64,000 bases of DNA from JAWHTC01 sp032586155. GTDB taxonomy: Bacteria; Pseudomonadota; Alphaproteobacteria; Rhodobacterales; Rhodobacteraceae. How positions within the stretch are numbered: position 1 is the stretch's first letter; each line of letters begins with the position of its first letter. Where the stretch lies: the NCBI RefSeq assembly GCF_032586155.1, contig NZ_JAWHTC010000003.1:372001-436000 (forward strand), in the 5' to 3' direction. This document shows positions 16,719 through 25,053 of this stretch, in pieces. The position numbers were made by a program, and so were the translations under genes. Under the pieces are notes generated by a model. That model searched no databases and had not been told where the DNA came from. It saw only the letters and a program-made list of their open reading frames with translations.

Positions 16719-18034
16719 TGTCGGATTTATTCGATAACGCCCCGCCGCCCGAAGGTGCTAAGGGTCCGCGTCCGCTTGCCGACCGTCTACGCCCGGCGGC
16801 CCTGTCCGAGGTGATCGGTCAGGAACATATCCTCGGCCCCGAGGCCCCACTGGGCGTTATGCTGGGGGCCGGGGCATTGGGATCGCTCATTCTCTGGGGG
16901 CCTCCGGGTGTCGGCAAGACCACCATCGCCCGGCTTCTGGCGGACGAGACCGACCTGCATTTCGTCCAGATCAGCGCGATCTTCACCGGCGTTCCCGAGC
17001 TTCGCAAAGTGTTCGAGGCCGCCAAGCACCGCCGCGCCAACGGGCAGGGCACGCTACTTTTCGTTGACGAAATCCATCGCTTCAACAAGGCCCAGCAGGA
17101 CGGGTTCCTGCCGCATATGGAGGATGGCACCATCCTTCTTGTGGGTGCCACAACCGAGAACCCCAGCTTCGAATTGAACGCGGCCCTCCTCAGCCGCGCG
17201 CAGGTGCTGGTCCTGAACCGCCTCGACCTCGCGGCGCTGGAACGCCTGGCACAACGGGCCGAGAAAGAGTTGAACAAACCCCTGCCACTTGATGGCCACG
17301 CCCGCGAGGCGCTTTTGGAAATGGCCGATGGGGACGGCCGGGCGCTCTTGAACCTGATCGAACAGGTGATGGCGTGGAAGATTGACGGCAAACTTGACAC
17401 CGAGAGCCTGTCGAAACGCCTGATGAAACGCGCCGCCAAGTATGACAAGTCCGGCGATGAGCATTACAACCTGATCTCCGCTCTGCACAAATCGGTGCGC
17501 GGCTCGGATCCGGATGCGGCGCTTTACTGGTTTGCCCGCATGCTGGAAGGCGGCGAAGACCCGCGTTTCCTGGCCCGTCGCCTGACGCGCATGGCGGTTG
17601 AGGATATCGGGCTGGCCGATCCGAACGCCCAGACCCAATGCCTGCACGCCTGGGAAACCTATGAACGGCTTGGAACGCCGGAAGGGGAATTGGCCTTGGC
17701 GCAGGCCGTGACCTACCTGGCGCTGGCGCCGAAATCGAACGCGGTCTACGTCGCCTACAAGGCGGCGCGCAAATCGGCGAAACAGACCGGCTCCGAACCG
17801 CCGCCCAAACATATCCTCAACGCGCCAACTTCGCTGATGAAGGATCACGGCTATGGTGACGGGTATGCCTATGACCACGATGCCGAGGACGGGTTCTCAG
17901 GTCAGAACTACTTCCCTGACGGGATGAAACGCCCGGTTCTCTATCAGCCGGTTGAGCGCGGCTTTGAGCGGGAATTGAAAAAGCGGCTGGATTTTTTCAC
18001 GGGACTGCGCCTGAAGCGGCGGAAAGACACATAG
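16718..18034 (+). CDS. rarA: Replication-associated recombination protein A
   Basis: An AAA+ ATPase of 438 residues (RarA/MgsA, related to eukaryotic WRNIP1) that acts at stalled replication forks. Walker A is GPPGVGKTT (61-69) and Walker B LLFVDEIHRFNK (113-124). Sensor 1 is in GATTENPSF and the C-terminal tetramerisation region includes SAKQTGSEPPPKHILNAPTSLMK. The start is a GTG overlapping the protease stop by one base, so the two genes are cotranscribed. Confidence 0.94.
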   Translation: MSDLFDNAPPPEGAKGPRPLADRLRPAALSEVIGQEHILGPEAPLGVMLGAGALGSLILWGPPGVGKTTIARLLADETDLHFVQISAIFTGVPELRKVFEAAKHRRANGQGTLLFVDEIHRFNKAQQDGFLPHMEDGTILLVGATTENPSFELNAALLSRAQVLVLNRLDLAALERLAQRAEKELNKPLPLDGHAREALLEMADGDGRALLNLIEQVMAWKIDGKLDTESLSKRLMKRAAKYDKSGDEHYNLISALHKSVRGSDPDAALYWFARMLEGGEDPRFLARRLTRMAVEDIGLADPNAQTQCLHAWETYERLGTPEGELALAQAVTYLALAPKSNAVYVAYKAARKSAKQTGSEPPPKHILNAPTSLMKDHGYGDGYAYDHDAEDGFSGQNYFPDGMKRPVLYQPVERGFERELKKRLDFFTGLRLKRRKDT

Positions 18035-18072
18035 GTCGTGCAGTTTTTCAGGGTGACTCAACATGCAGGCGG

Positions 18073-18101
18073 TTGAGCCGGAAATCTCCTTTGCTTAGTC
18101 T
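18073..18101 (+). promoter_or_regulatory. Candidate promoter for cytochrome c' gene
   Basis: TTGAGC (18073-18078), a 17-base spacer and TAGTCT (18096-18101), 38 bases before the ATG at 18140. Partial match to sigma-70 consensus. Confidence 0.4.
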
Positions 18102-18139
18102 AGAGGACGTTAAGCCACTCAATTGTATGGAGACAGATC

Positions 18140-18583
18140 ATGCGCAAAACCCTTATCGCCGCCCTTGTTGTCGCTCCGGTGCTCGCCCATGCTGGCCCCG
18201 CCGAAGATACCGTCGCTGCCCGCCAGGGCTTCTACAAACTGTTGGGCGCCAACATGGGCATCCTTGCGGCCATGGCCAAAGGCGAGCGTGACTATGAGGG
18301 CGCCGCTGCTGAAACCGCGGCCAACAACATCGTGCTGCTGACCACCTATAACTTGGGTCACCTTTATATGCCGGGCACGTCGTCGGCGGAAATCAAGGGT
18401 TCGCGCGCCAAGCCCGCGATCTGGAACGAATTCACCGAAGCTCAGAAAAAGGCTGACGCGCTTTTCGAGGCCGCAAATAAACTGACCGAGGTGGCAGGCT
18501 TCGACAAGGCCGACATGGTCGACGCATTGGAGGCCGTGGGCGGCGCCTGCAAGAGCTGCCACGACAACTATCGCGAAGACTGA
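18140..18583 (+). CDS. cycP: Cytochrome c'
   Basis: A periplasmic four-helix-bundle c-type cytochrome of 147 residues with signal peptide MRKTLIAALVVAPVLAHA. The only haem site is at the C terminus, CKSCHDNY, as in cytochrome c' proteins, with a helix containing RQGFYKLLGANMGILAAM near the N terminus of the mature chain. The family binds NO and may protect against nitrosative stress. The cytochrome b561 gene follows 26 bases later. The symbol is the usual one for the family and is less certain than the fold. Confidence 0.88.
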   Translation: MRKTLIAALVVAPVLAHAGPAEDTVAARQGFYKLLGANMGILAAMAKGERDYEGAAAETAANNIVLLTTYNLGHLYMPGTSSAEIKGSRAKPAIWNEFTEAQKKADALFEAANKLTEVAGFDKADMVDALEAVGGACKSCHDNYRED

Positions 18584-18609
18584 GCGAAACCTGTTGGCGC
18601 AGACCCGAT

Positions 18610-19212
18610 ATGGCAGCTGAACTTCCCAACGGGGTTTCCCGGGAAAAAATCTGGGATCCGGGGCTGCGCCTGTTTCACTGGACCTTGGCCGTCTGTGTAA
18701 GCGGGGCCTGGATGTTGGGGCATTTCGGCCCCAACGTAATGACACTGCATTTCTATTTCGGTTACGCGGTTATTGTGCTGCTGGGGTTCCGCGTGATCTG
18801 GGGCCTGATTGGCCCCGGTCCGGCGCGGTTTTCCCATTTCACCTACGGCCCCGGAGCCACCGCCCGCTACATTGCGAGGCTGGGCAAACGCGCGCCCTCT
18901 TACTGGCCTGGTCACAACCCGTTGGGCGCACTTGCGGTTTTTACGCTTCTCGGGGCGCTGATGGTGCAAGTGGGCGCGGGGCTTTTCTCCGACCCGGATG
19001 ATTACATCAACGTGGGCCCGCTGGCGGGCATGGTCGACCGCGAGGCCAACCGCACCGCCACATGGCTCCACAACCGCATGGCCTGGGGTATTCTGGCGTT
19101 GGTCGGGCTGCACCTGTCGGCGATCCTGTTCTACCGGTTTTTCAAACGCGAAGACCTGGTCACACCGATGATCGCCGGATGGAAGCTGGTGCGACGAGAT
19201 AGGTCTGAATAG
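18610..19212 (+). CDS. Cytochrome b561-type membrane protein
   Basis: A di-haem b-type cytochrome of the bacterial b561/hydrogenase cytochrome b family, 200 residues with four membrane helices. Candidate haem histidines are in LFHWTLAV (H23), MTLHFYF (H47), TWLHNRMAW and LVGLHLSAI. It likely passes electrons between the quinone pool and the neighbouring periplasmic cytochrome c'; the pairing is inferred from adjacency and is common in proteobacteria. No strong ribosome site precedes the ATG, so coupling to the upstream gene is possible. Confidence 0.88.
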   Translation: MAAELPNGVSREKIWDPGLRLFHWTLAVCVSGAWMLGHFGPNVMTLHFYFGYAVIVLLGFRVIWGLIGPGPARFSHFTYGPGATARYIARLGKRAPSYWPGHNPLGALAVFTLLGALMVQVGAGLFSDPDDYINVGPLAGMVDREANRTATWLHNRMAWGILALVGLHLSAILFYRFFKREDLVTPMIAGWKLVRRDRSE

Positions 19213-19369
19213 GGCGGACAGGGCGGAGCCGGAGATGGTCTGGAATGGACGTTGGCCAAACAGCCCCCGCGCGGATTCCACGGGGATAAATCGGTCGAAA
19301 CTTGCGTTGGATCAGCATCCCACAGTCTGGTGATCGTGCGGCTCCCCCTTAATGTCTGTTCAAGGCCAA

Positions 19370-19392
19370 CATACTCCGGCAACCGGAGTATG
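19370..19392. repeat. Perfect 10-bp palindrome upstream of crcB
   Basis: CATACTCCGG-CAA-CCGGAGTATG, a flawless inverted repeat in the 258-base spacer between cytochrome b561 and crcB. No T-run follows, so it is either an operator or a stable RNA hairpin. It lies about 80 bases before the crcB ATG. Confidence 0.6.
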
Positions 19393-19470
19393 CCCTAAAC
19401 CCATAAAACAAAGCCCGAAAGCACCTGCTCAGCCTTGACATTACCGCCCTTACGGTGGGAATGAGCGGCC

Positions 19471-19854
19471 ATGCTGACAAACCTACTTCAGGTCGCCCTT
19501 GGCGGGGCCATCGGTGCTTCGGGGCGCTATCTGGTGAACATGGGCGCAATGCGCCTTATGGGGCCGGGATTCCCTTGGGGCACGCTGGCGGTCAATGTCG
19601 CCGGCAGTTTCCTGATGGGGGTGCTTGTGGTGGTGCTGGCGCACAAGGATGGCGGCGGCATGCGCTTTGCACCACTGTTGATGACCGGCATGCTGGGTGG
19701 CTTCACCACATTTTCCGCCTTTTCACTTGATGCGCTGACATTGTGGGAGCGTGGCAATACCGGACTGACGGTTTTCTATATCGTCGCATCGGTGTTCCTG
19801 TCGCTGGGAGCGATCGTTCTGGCGCTATGGCTGACCCGGGGGATCTATCAATGA
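19471..19854 (+). CDS. crcB: Fluoride exporter CrcB/Fluc
   Basis: A 127-residue, four-helix fluoride channel subunit that works as a dual-topology dimer in the inner membrane. The family blocks are all present: GGAIGASGRYLV near the N terminus, PWGTLAVNVAGSFLMG, and GMLGGFTTFSAFSLD with the Phe-box and Thr/Ser track. The ATG of the next gene overlaps its last four bases. Confidence 0.95.
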   Translation: MLTNLLQVALGGAIGASGRYLVNMGAMRLMGPGFPWGTLAVNVAGSFLMGVLVVVLAHKDGGGMRFAPLLMTGMLGGFTTFSAFSLDALTLWERGNTGLTVFYIVASVFLSLGAIVLALWLTRGIYQ

Positions 19855-20894
19855 GCCGCGTACAGATATTGACCGTTGCTGCAGGTGATGGTGACCAACG
19901 GCTTGACCGCTGGTTCCGCCGCCAGTTCCCCCATGTCGGCCAAGGCCGGATCGAGAAGATGTGCCGCAAGGGTGAGATTCGCGTCGACGGCGCCCGTGCC
20001 AAACCCGCCACCCGCGTCGAAGAGGGCCAGCAGGTCCGTATCCCGCCGCTGCCCGATCCGGGCGAGGCCAAAGCGATGCCGAAAACCCCGCGTGTCAGTC
20101 CGCAAGATGCCCGGATGATGCAGGACGCGATCCTGTGGCAGGACGAGCATATCATCGCCCTGAACAAACCCGCGGGCCTGCCCACGCAGGGTGGTAGCAA
20201 ACAGACCCGCCATGTCGATGGGCTCTCTGAGGCGCTGCGCTTTGGCTATGACGAGAAACCGCGCCTTGTGCACCGGCTCGACAAGGACACTTCTGGCGTG
20301 CTTCTGCTGGCCCGCACCCGTGCCGTGGCCGCAGGCCTGACCGCAGCGATGCGCCACCGCGAAACCCGCAAGATCTACTGGGCCGTGGTCGCCGGCGTGC
20401 CCACGCCCTACCTTGGCGAGATCAAATACGGGCTGGTAAAGGCGTCGGGTGGCGGTAAGGGACAGGGCGAAAAGATGCTCTGCGTCCATCCCCGCGACGT
20501 GGAACACACCTATGGTGCCAAACGTGCGATCACCCAATATGCCACGCTCTACCGGGTTGCCAGCCGGGCCGCCTGGGTTGCGATGGAGCCGATTACAGGC
20601 CGCACCCACCAGCTGCGCGCCCATATGGCCGAGATCGGTCACCCGATCATCGGGGACGGTAAATATGGCGGCAGCGGGCAGGAGAATCTGGGCGACGGCT
20701 GGGGCGCCAAGCTGGGCGGGATCATTTCGAGCAAACTGCACCTGCATGCCCGCACGATGAGCTTTGAACACCCGGTGACACGCGAATTGATCACCGTTAA
20801 CGCACCCCTGCCGGATCACATGGCCGAGACCTTCGAGACCCTGGGCTGGGCGCCCGACATGGCCGCCGAAGACCCGTTCGAATCGCTGACCTGA
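19851..20894 (+). CDS. rluC: RluA-family 23S rRNA pseudouridine synthase
   Basis: Isomerises uridine to pseudouridine in rRNA. The 347 residues start at 19851 (MSRVQILTVAAGDGDQRLDRWF), overlapping crcB by four bases; a longer frame inside crcB is rejected. An S4 RNA-binding domain occupies roughly residues 15-75. The catalytic motif HRLDKDTSGVLLLA follows, and then TGRTHQLRAHMAEIGHPIIGDGKYGG. RluC-type specificity is the likeliest, but RluD-like targets cannot be excluded from sequence alone. Confidence 0.88.
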   Translation: MSRVQILTVAAGDGDQRLDRWFRRQFPHVGQGRIEKMCRKGEIRVDGARAKPATRVEEGQQVRIPPLPDPGEAKAMPKTPRVSPQDARMMQDAILWQDEHIIALNKPAGLPTQGGSKQTRHVDGLSEALRFGYDEKPRLVHRLDKDTSGVLLLARTRAVAAGLTAAMRHRETRKIYWAVVAGVPTPYLGEIKYGLVKASGGGKGQGEKMLCVHPRDVEHTYGAKRAITQYATLYRVASRAAWVAMEPITGRTHQLRAHMAEIGHPIIGDGKYGGSGQENLGDGWGAKLGGIISSKLHLHARTMSFEHPVTRELITVNAPLPDHMAETFETLGWAPDMAAEDPFESLT

Positions 20895-20900
20895 CCCCCT

Positions 20901-21608
20901 ATGAGTGACCTGGGCCTGGCAATTTTCGATGTCGACGGCACCCTGGCCGACAGCCAGGCCGAAATCGTGCTGGCGATGACCGCGGCCTTTACTAGTGAAA
21001 ACTTGGCCGTGCCAGACCGCGCTGCGATCCTGTCGATTGTCGGGCTTTCGCTGGATCACGCTATGCCGGTTCTGGCCCCCAAAGCGACGGGGGCCACACG
21101 TGCAAGGCTCGTTGCGGGCTACAAGCAGGCCTATTTCGATCATCGCGCCGCCAACGGAGCTTCGCCACTATACGATGGCGCCCTTGCCGTCTTGGAACGG
21201 TTGTCCGAAGACCCTTTCCTGTTGATGGGCGTGGCCACGGGCAAGTCGAAACGCGGTCTTGATGCCTTGATCGACGCGCATGATCTGCACCGGTTTTTCG
21301 TCACCCGTCAGGTGGCTGATTTTCACCCGTCAAAACCGCATCCGGGGATGATTCGCGCGGCGCTGGCGCAAGCCGGAGTCGAGGCCCAAAATGCCGTGAT
21401 GATCGGCGATACCAGTTATGATATCGACATGGCGCGCGCCGCCGGGACCCGTGCCATCGGGGTAGGGTGGGGTTACCATGAAACCCACCGGTTGAAAGCG
21501 GACCTGATCGTTTGCGACATGCCGGCATTGCCGGATGCCGTGCTGCAAACCCTGTCCCCGGAAAACGCAACTCAACCCCAGTCCAAAGGGAGAATCGTTC
21601 ATGAGTGA
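20901..21608 (+). CDS. HAD-family hydrolase, Gph-like
   Basis: A 235-residue haloacid-dehalogenase-type phosphatase. Motif I is FDVDGTLADSQ (nucleophile D10, acid/base D12), motif II is GVATGKSKRGLD, the lysine loop is in HPSKPHPGM, and motif IV is MIGDTSYDIDMARAAG. It is close to phosphoglycolate phosphatases, but the substrate is not certain. Its last eight bases overlap the ATP12 gene. Confidence 0.88.
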   Translation: MSDLGLAIFDVDGTLADSQAEIVLAMTAAFTSENLAVPDRAAILSIVGLSLDHAMPVLAPKATGATRARLVAGYKQAYFDHRAANGASPLYDGALAVLERLSEDPFLLMGVATGKSKRGLDALIDAHDLHRFFVTRQVADFHPSKPHPGMIRAALAQAGVEAQNAVMIGDTSYDIDMARAAGTRAIGVGWGYHETHRLKADLIVCDMPALPDAVLQTLSPENATQPQSKGRIVHE

Positions 21609-22317
21609 ATGGAAGGTCAAACGCTTCTGGAAGGCGGCCCGGACGGCCGCCGAAGGCGATGGTTTTGCCGTCCTTCTGGACGCGCGGCCGATCAAGACAC
21701 CGGCCAAATCCGCCCTCGTGGTGCCCTCGGAGGAACTGGCGAAAGAGATTGCCGCGGAGTGGGACGCGCAGGAAGAGGCGGTAAATCCCCAGACCATGCC
21801 GTTCACCCGATCGGCCAATGCCGCCATCGACAAGGTTGCGATTCAGCATGACGAGGTTGCCGAGATGATTGCAGCCTACGGGGATAGCGATCTGTTGTGC
21901 TACCGAGCCGAGGGCCCGTCCGAGCTGGTTGCGCGCCAATCCGAGCGCTGGGATCCGGTTCTGAACTGGGCAAGAGAATCCCAAGGTATTGATTTGAAAG
22001 CAGTAAGGGGAATTGTGCACAAACCGCAGGACGCCTTACCTCTGGTCCGTATCGCGGACCGTACCCGGCAGATGAGCGCCTTTGAACTCACCGCCTTCCA
22101 CGATCTGGTGATGCTGTCAGGTTCGTTTCTTCTGGGGCTCGCGGCGGTCGAATCCTATGCCGCGCCTGAGACTCTGTGGGACCTCTCGCGGCTGGACGAG
22201 AGCTGGCAAGAGGAACAGTGGGGGCCTGATGACGAGGCGACCAAGGCCGCCGAGATCAAGAAGGCGGCATTTTTGCACGCGGCACGGTTCTATGCGCTGG
22301 TCGCAGGGCAGGGGTAG
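21601..22317 (+). CDS. F1F0-ATPase assembly chaperone, ATP12 family
   Basis: ATP12 homologues hold the alpha subunit of F1-ATPase until assembly. The gene is typical of alphaproteobacteria and mitochondria. The start at 21601 gives 238 residues (MSEWKVKRFWKAARTAAEGDGFAVLLDARPIKTPAKS) with AAAGGGAGAATC upstream. PFTRSANAAIDKVA and YGDSDLLCYRAEGP are family blocks. It overlaps the HAD gene by eight bases, so the two are probably coupled. Confidence 0.9.
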   Translation: MSEWKVKRFWKAARTAAEGDGFAVLLDARPIKTPAKSALVVPSEELAKEIAAEWDAQEEAVNPQTMPFTRSANAAIDKVAIQHDEVAEMIAAYGDSDLLCYRAEGPSELVARQSERWDPVLNWARESQGIDLKAVRGIVHKPQDALPLVRIADRTRQMSAFELTAFHDLVMLSGSFLLGLAAVESYAAPETLWDLSRLDESWQEEQWGPDDEATKAAEIKKAAFLHAARFYALVAGQG

Positions 22318-22389
22318 AACCCTTACCCAAGGTCAACCAAATTCCGCACAACCCCCGGTTCGGTAACATTCTTTTTGCTGATGAAACGC

Positions 22390-22418
22390 TTGACGTTTTG
22401 CAATGAATCCGACCAAAC
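22390..22418 (+). promoter_or_regulatory. Possible bztA promoter
   Basis: TTGACG at 22390-22395 with a poor -10 (CCAAAC) 17 bases later, about 100 bases before the bztA start. The 203-base spacer otherwise shows no recognisable operator. Confidence 0.25.
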
Positions 22419-22520
22419 TTGTCGCCACTGGAGGGGAGCAACCTTCTACGTTTTCACATCCGGTCGCAATGGCCGGAACAAAGCTGTCCGACAGGGACGG
22501 CACATCAGGAAGAGGTAAAC

Positions 22521-23540
22521 ATGAAAAAAACCGTATTTCTTGGCGCACTCACAGTGGCCGGCCTTGCCGCCGGTGCTGCGGCTGCGGGCACGCTGGATGA
22601 CGTGAAAGCCCGTGGCAAGCTGAACTGTGGTGTGACCACCGGCCTCGTGGGCTTTGCCGCCCCCGACGCGAACGGCGAATGGGACGGCTTTGACGTCGCA
22701 GTCTGCCGCTCGGTTGCCGCAGCCGTTCTTGGCGATGCATCTGCTGTCGAATTCGTGCCCACCACCGGCAAGACCCGCTTCACCGCGCTTGCCTCGGGCG
22801 AAGTTGACGTGCTGGCCCGGAACACCACCTGGACCTTCTCGCGTGACGTCGACCTCAAGTTCACCTTCGTTGGCGTGAACTACTATGACGGCCAGGGCTT
22901 CATGGTTCCCAAGGAACTGGGCGTTTCGTCGGCCAAAGAACTCGATGGCGCAACCGTCTGCATCCAGACCGGTACCACCACCGAGCTGAACCTGGCGGAT
23001 TTCTTCCGCTCGAACAACATCAGCTACGAGCCGGTTCCGATCGAAACCAACGCCGAAGCGCAGCAGCAGTACCTGGCTGGCGCATGCGACGTTTACACCA
23101 CCGATGCCTCGGGCCTGGCCGCAACCCGCGCCACGTTTGAAAACCCGGGCGACCACGTGGTTCTGCCGGAAATCGTCTCGAAAGAGCCGCTTGGCCCGCT
23201 TGTCCGCCACGGCGACAACGAATGGGGCGACGTGGTGCGCTGGACGCTGAACGCGCTGATCACCGCTGAAGAGCTGGGCGTGACCTCGGCCAATATCGGC
23301 GAGATGTCGGCAGCTGCGACCAACAACCCGGAAATCAACCGTCTGCTGGGCACCGAGGGCAACCTCGGCGAGATGCTCGGCCTGTCGGCCGACTGGGCGA
23401 AGAACGCCCTGATGGTCAACGGCAACTACGGTGAGATCTTCGAGAAGAACATCGGTGAGAACACCCCGATCGGCCTGTCGCGTGGTCTGAACGCGCAATG
23501 GACCGATGGTGGCCTGCTCTACTCGCCGCCGTTCCGCTAA
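22521..23540 (+). CDS. bztA: Amino-acid ABC transporter substrate-binding protein
   Basis: Periplasmic receptor of the Bzt/Aap system, which takes up glutamate, glutamine, aspartate and asparagine in Rhodobacter. The start at 22521 gives 339 residues with signal peptide MKKTVFLGALTVAGLAAGAAAA; AGAGGTAAAC lies upstream. The type-3 binding-protein signature is GLVGFAAPDANGEWDGFDVAVCRSVAAAVLGD. A stem-loop follows the gene and probably raises receptor mRNA over the membrane subunits. Confidence 0.94.
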   Translation: MKKTVFLGALTVAGLAAGAAAAGTLDDVKARGKLNCGVTTGLVGFAAPDANGEWDGFDVAVCRSVAAAVLGDASAVEFVPTTGKTRFTALASGEVDVLARNTTWTFSRDVDLKFTFVGVNYYDGQGFMVPKELGVSSAKELDGATVCIQTGTTTELNLADFFRSNNISYEPVPIETNAEAQQQYLAGACDVYTTDASGLAATRATFENPGDHVVLPEIVSKEPLGPLVRHGDNEWGDVVRWTLNALITAEELGVTSANIGEMSAAATNNPEINRLLGTEGNLGEMLGLSADWAKNALMVNGNYGEIFEKNIGENTPIGLSRGLNAQWTDGGLLYSPPFR

Positions 23541-23553
23541 GACCTACGGAGAA

Positions 23554-23580
23554 GGGCGCGGTTTTACCCGCGCCCTTTTT
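23554..23580 (+). terminator. Stem-loop between bztA and bztB
   Basis: GGGCGCGG and CCGCGCCC enclose TTTTAC-type loop bases and are followed by five T residues. In such operons this acts as a leaky terminator or 3'-end stabiliser, giving excess binding protein. Confidence 0.8.
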
Positions 23581-23663
23581 CCTTTCCCAAAGAGAATCGG
23601 ATTCGCAAGAGCGGGGAAAACCCCGCCAGAGACAGGGTCCGGACAACAACAGGGACGTCATCC

Positions 23664-25052
23664 ATGACAACGCTTTCCGACCCTCCCAAGGAGGGGTTTC
23701 GGCTATCGCAGCTGATCTACGACACCCGCTATCGTTCCATGACGATCCAGGTTGTCGCCCTGATCGGGTTTCTGGTCCTGATCGGCTGGCTGATATCCAA
23801 CACCGCGCAGAACCTCGCCGCATTGGGCAAGGAACCCTCGTTTCGGTTCCTGACCGATCCAGCCGGCTATGACATCAACCAGCGCCTGATCGACTATACC
23901 AACCAGGACACCCATCTGAGGGCAGCCTTCTCGGGCGTGCTCAACACACTGCTGGTGGCCTTTTTGGGCTGTATCACGGCCACGATAATCGGCGTCTTTG
24001 TCGGTGTGCTGCGCCTGTCGAAGAACTGGATTGTGTCGCGGCTGATGGCGGTTTACGTGGAAATGTTCCGGAACGTGCCGGTGCTGCTGTGGATCGTGCT
24101 TGTTATGGCGATCCTGATCGAAAGTCTGCCACCGCCCAAGGCCTTCCGTGGCGAGAACGCCACGTCCGCGATGATGCTGAACGACACCGTGGCGATCACC
24201 AATCGCGGCATCTATGTGCCTGAGCCGATCTTTGGCCGTGACGCTAAAGACGATAAGGGAAACTTTCTGGATGAGCCGACCGGCTGGCGCGTGGGCCTTG
24301 GCGATATCGCCATCGGGGCCAATGCCGAGGACGGGTCGTGCAAACGCTATTACGCCACCGAAGGCCCCGGCGCAGGCGAACCCGATACCGGGTGCGGCAC
24401 CTTCCAGATCAGCCTTGATCTGATGGCCGTGCTTCTGGTGCTCTTTGGCGGGTTCTATGCCAGCCATCGCATCAAGACCCGTGCCGACCATATCCAAGAG
24501 GCCACGGGCGAGCGCCCGACCACCTGGTACCTGCGCTTCGGCGTCGTGGTCGTGCCGATGGTGATCCTGCTTTACGTGCTGGGCTTCTATCTTGGCTATC
24601 CCGAGCTCAAGGGCTTCAACTTCAAGGGCGGGACGCATATGCGCAACTCGCTGATTGCCCTCTGGCTGGCGCTGTCGCTCTACACGGCCGCCTTCATCGC
24701 GGAAATCGTCCGCGCCGGGATCATGGCGATCAGCCACGGTCAGACCGAAGCCGCCGCCGCTCTGGGCCTGCGCCCCAACCGGATCATGTCCCTCGTGGTT
24801 CTGCCGCAGGCGCTGCGTGTCATCATTCCGCCGCTGATTTCCAACTGGCTGAACCTGACCAAGAACAGCTCGCTGGCCATTGCCGTGGGTTACATGGACA
24901 TCACGGGCACGTTGATGGGCATCACCCTGAACCAGACCGGTCGCGAACTTGAGACCGTGATGCTGGGCATGCTGATCTACCTGACCATCTCGCTGAGCAT
25001 CTCGGCAGTGATGAACTGGTACAACAACAGCGTCAAACTGGTGGAGAGATAA
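23664..25052 (+). CDS. bztB: Amino-acid ABC transporter permease BztB
   Basis: Membrane subunit of the Bzt transporter, 462 residues. The permease core lies at the C-terminal end, with the EAA loop GQTEAAAALGLRPNRIMSLVVLPQALRVIIPP, which docks on BztD. A large loop between helices (about residues 170-260) carries two cysteines (GSCKRYY, DTGCGTF) and is probably periplasmic. GGACGTCATCC precedes the ATG. It ends one base before bztC. Confidence 0.93.
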   Translation: MTTLSDPPKEGFRLSQLIYDTRYRSMTIQVVALIGFLVLIGWLISNTAQNLAALGKEPSFRFLTDPAGYDINQRLIDYTNQDTHLRAAFSGVLNTLLVAFLGCITATIIGVFVGVLRLSKNWIVSRLMAVYVEMFRNVPVLLWIVLVMAILIESLPPPKAFRGENATSAMMLNDTVAITNRGIYVPEPIFGRDAKDDKGNFLDEPTGWRVGLGDIAIGANAEDGSCKRYYATEGPGAGEPDTGCGTFQISLDLMAVLLVLFGGFYASHRIKTRADHIQEATGERPTTWYLRFGVVVVPMVILLYVLGFYLGYPELKGFNFKGGTHMRNSLIALWLALSLYTAAFIAEIVRAGIMAISHGQTEAAAALGLRPNRIMSLVVLPQALRVIIPPLISNWLNLTKNSSLAIAVGYMDITGTLMGITLNQTGRELETVMLGMLIYLTISLSISAVMNWYNNSVKLVER

Positions 25053-25053
25053 G

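Noticed and set aside
19213..19470. Fluoride riboswitch upstream of crcB
   Set aside because: The spacer shows a perfect palindrome, but I could not find the conserved GGxGATGG and pseudoknot pattern of the fluoride aptamer.
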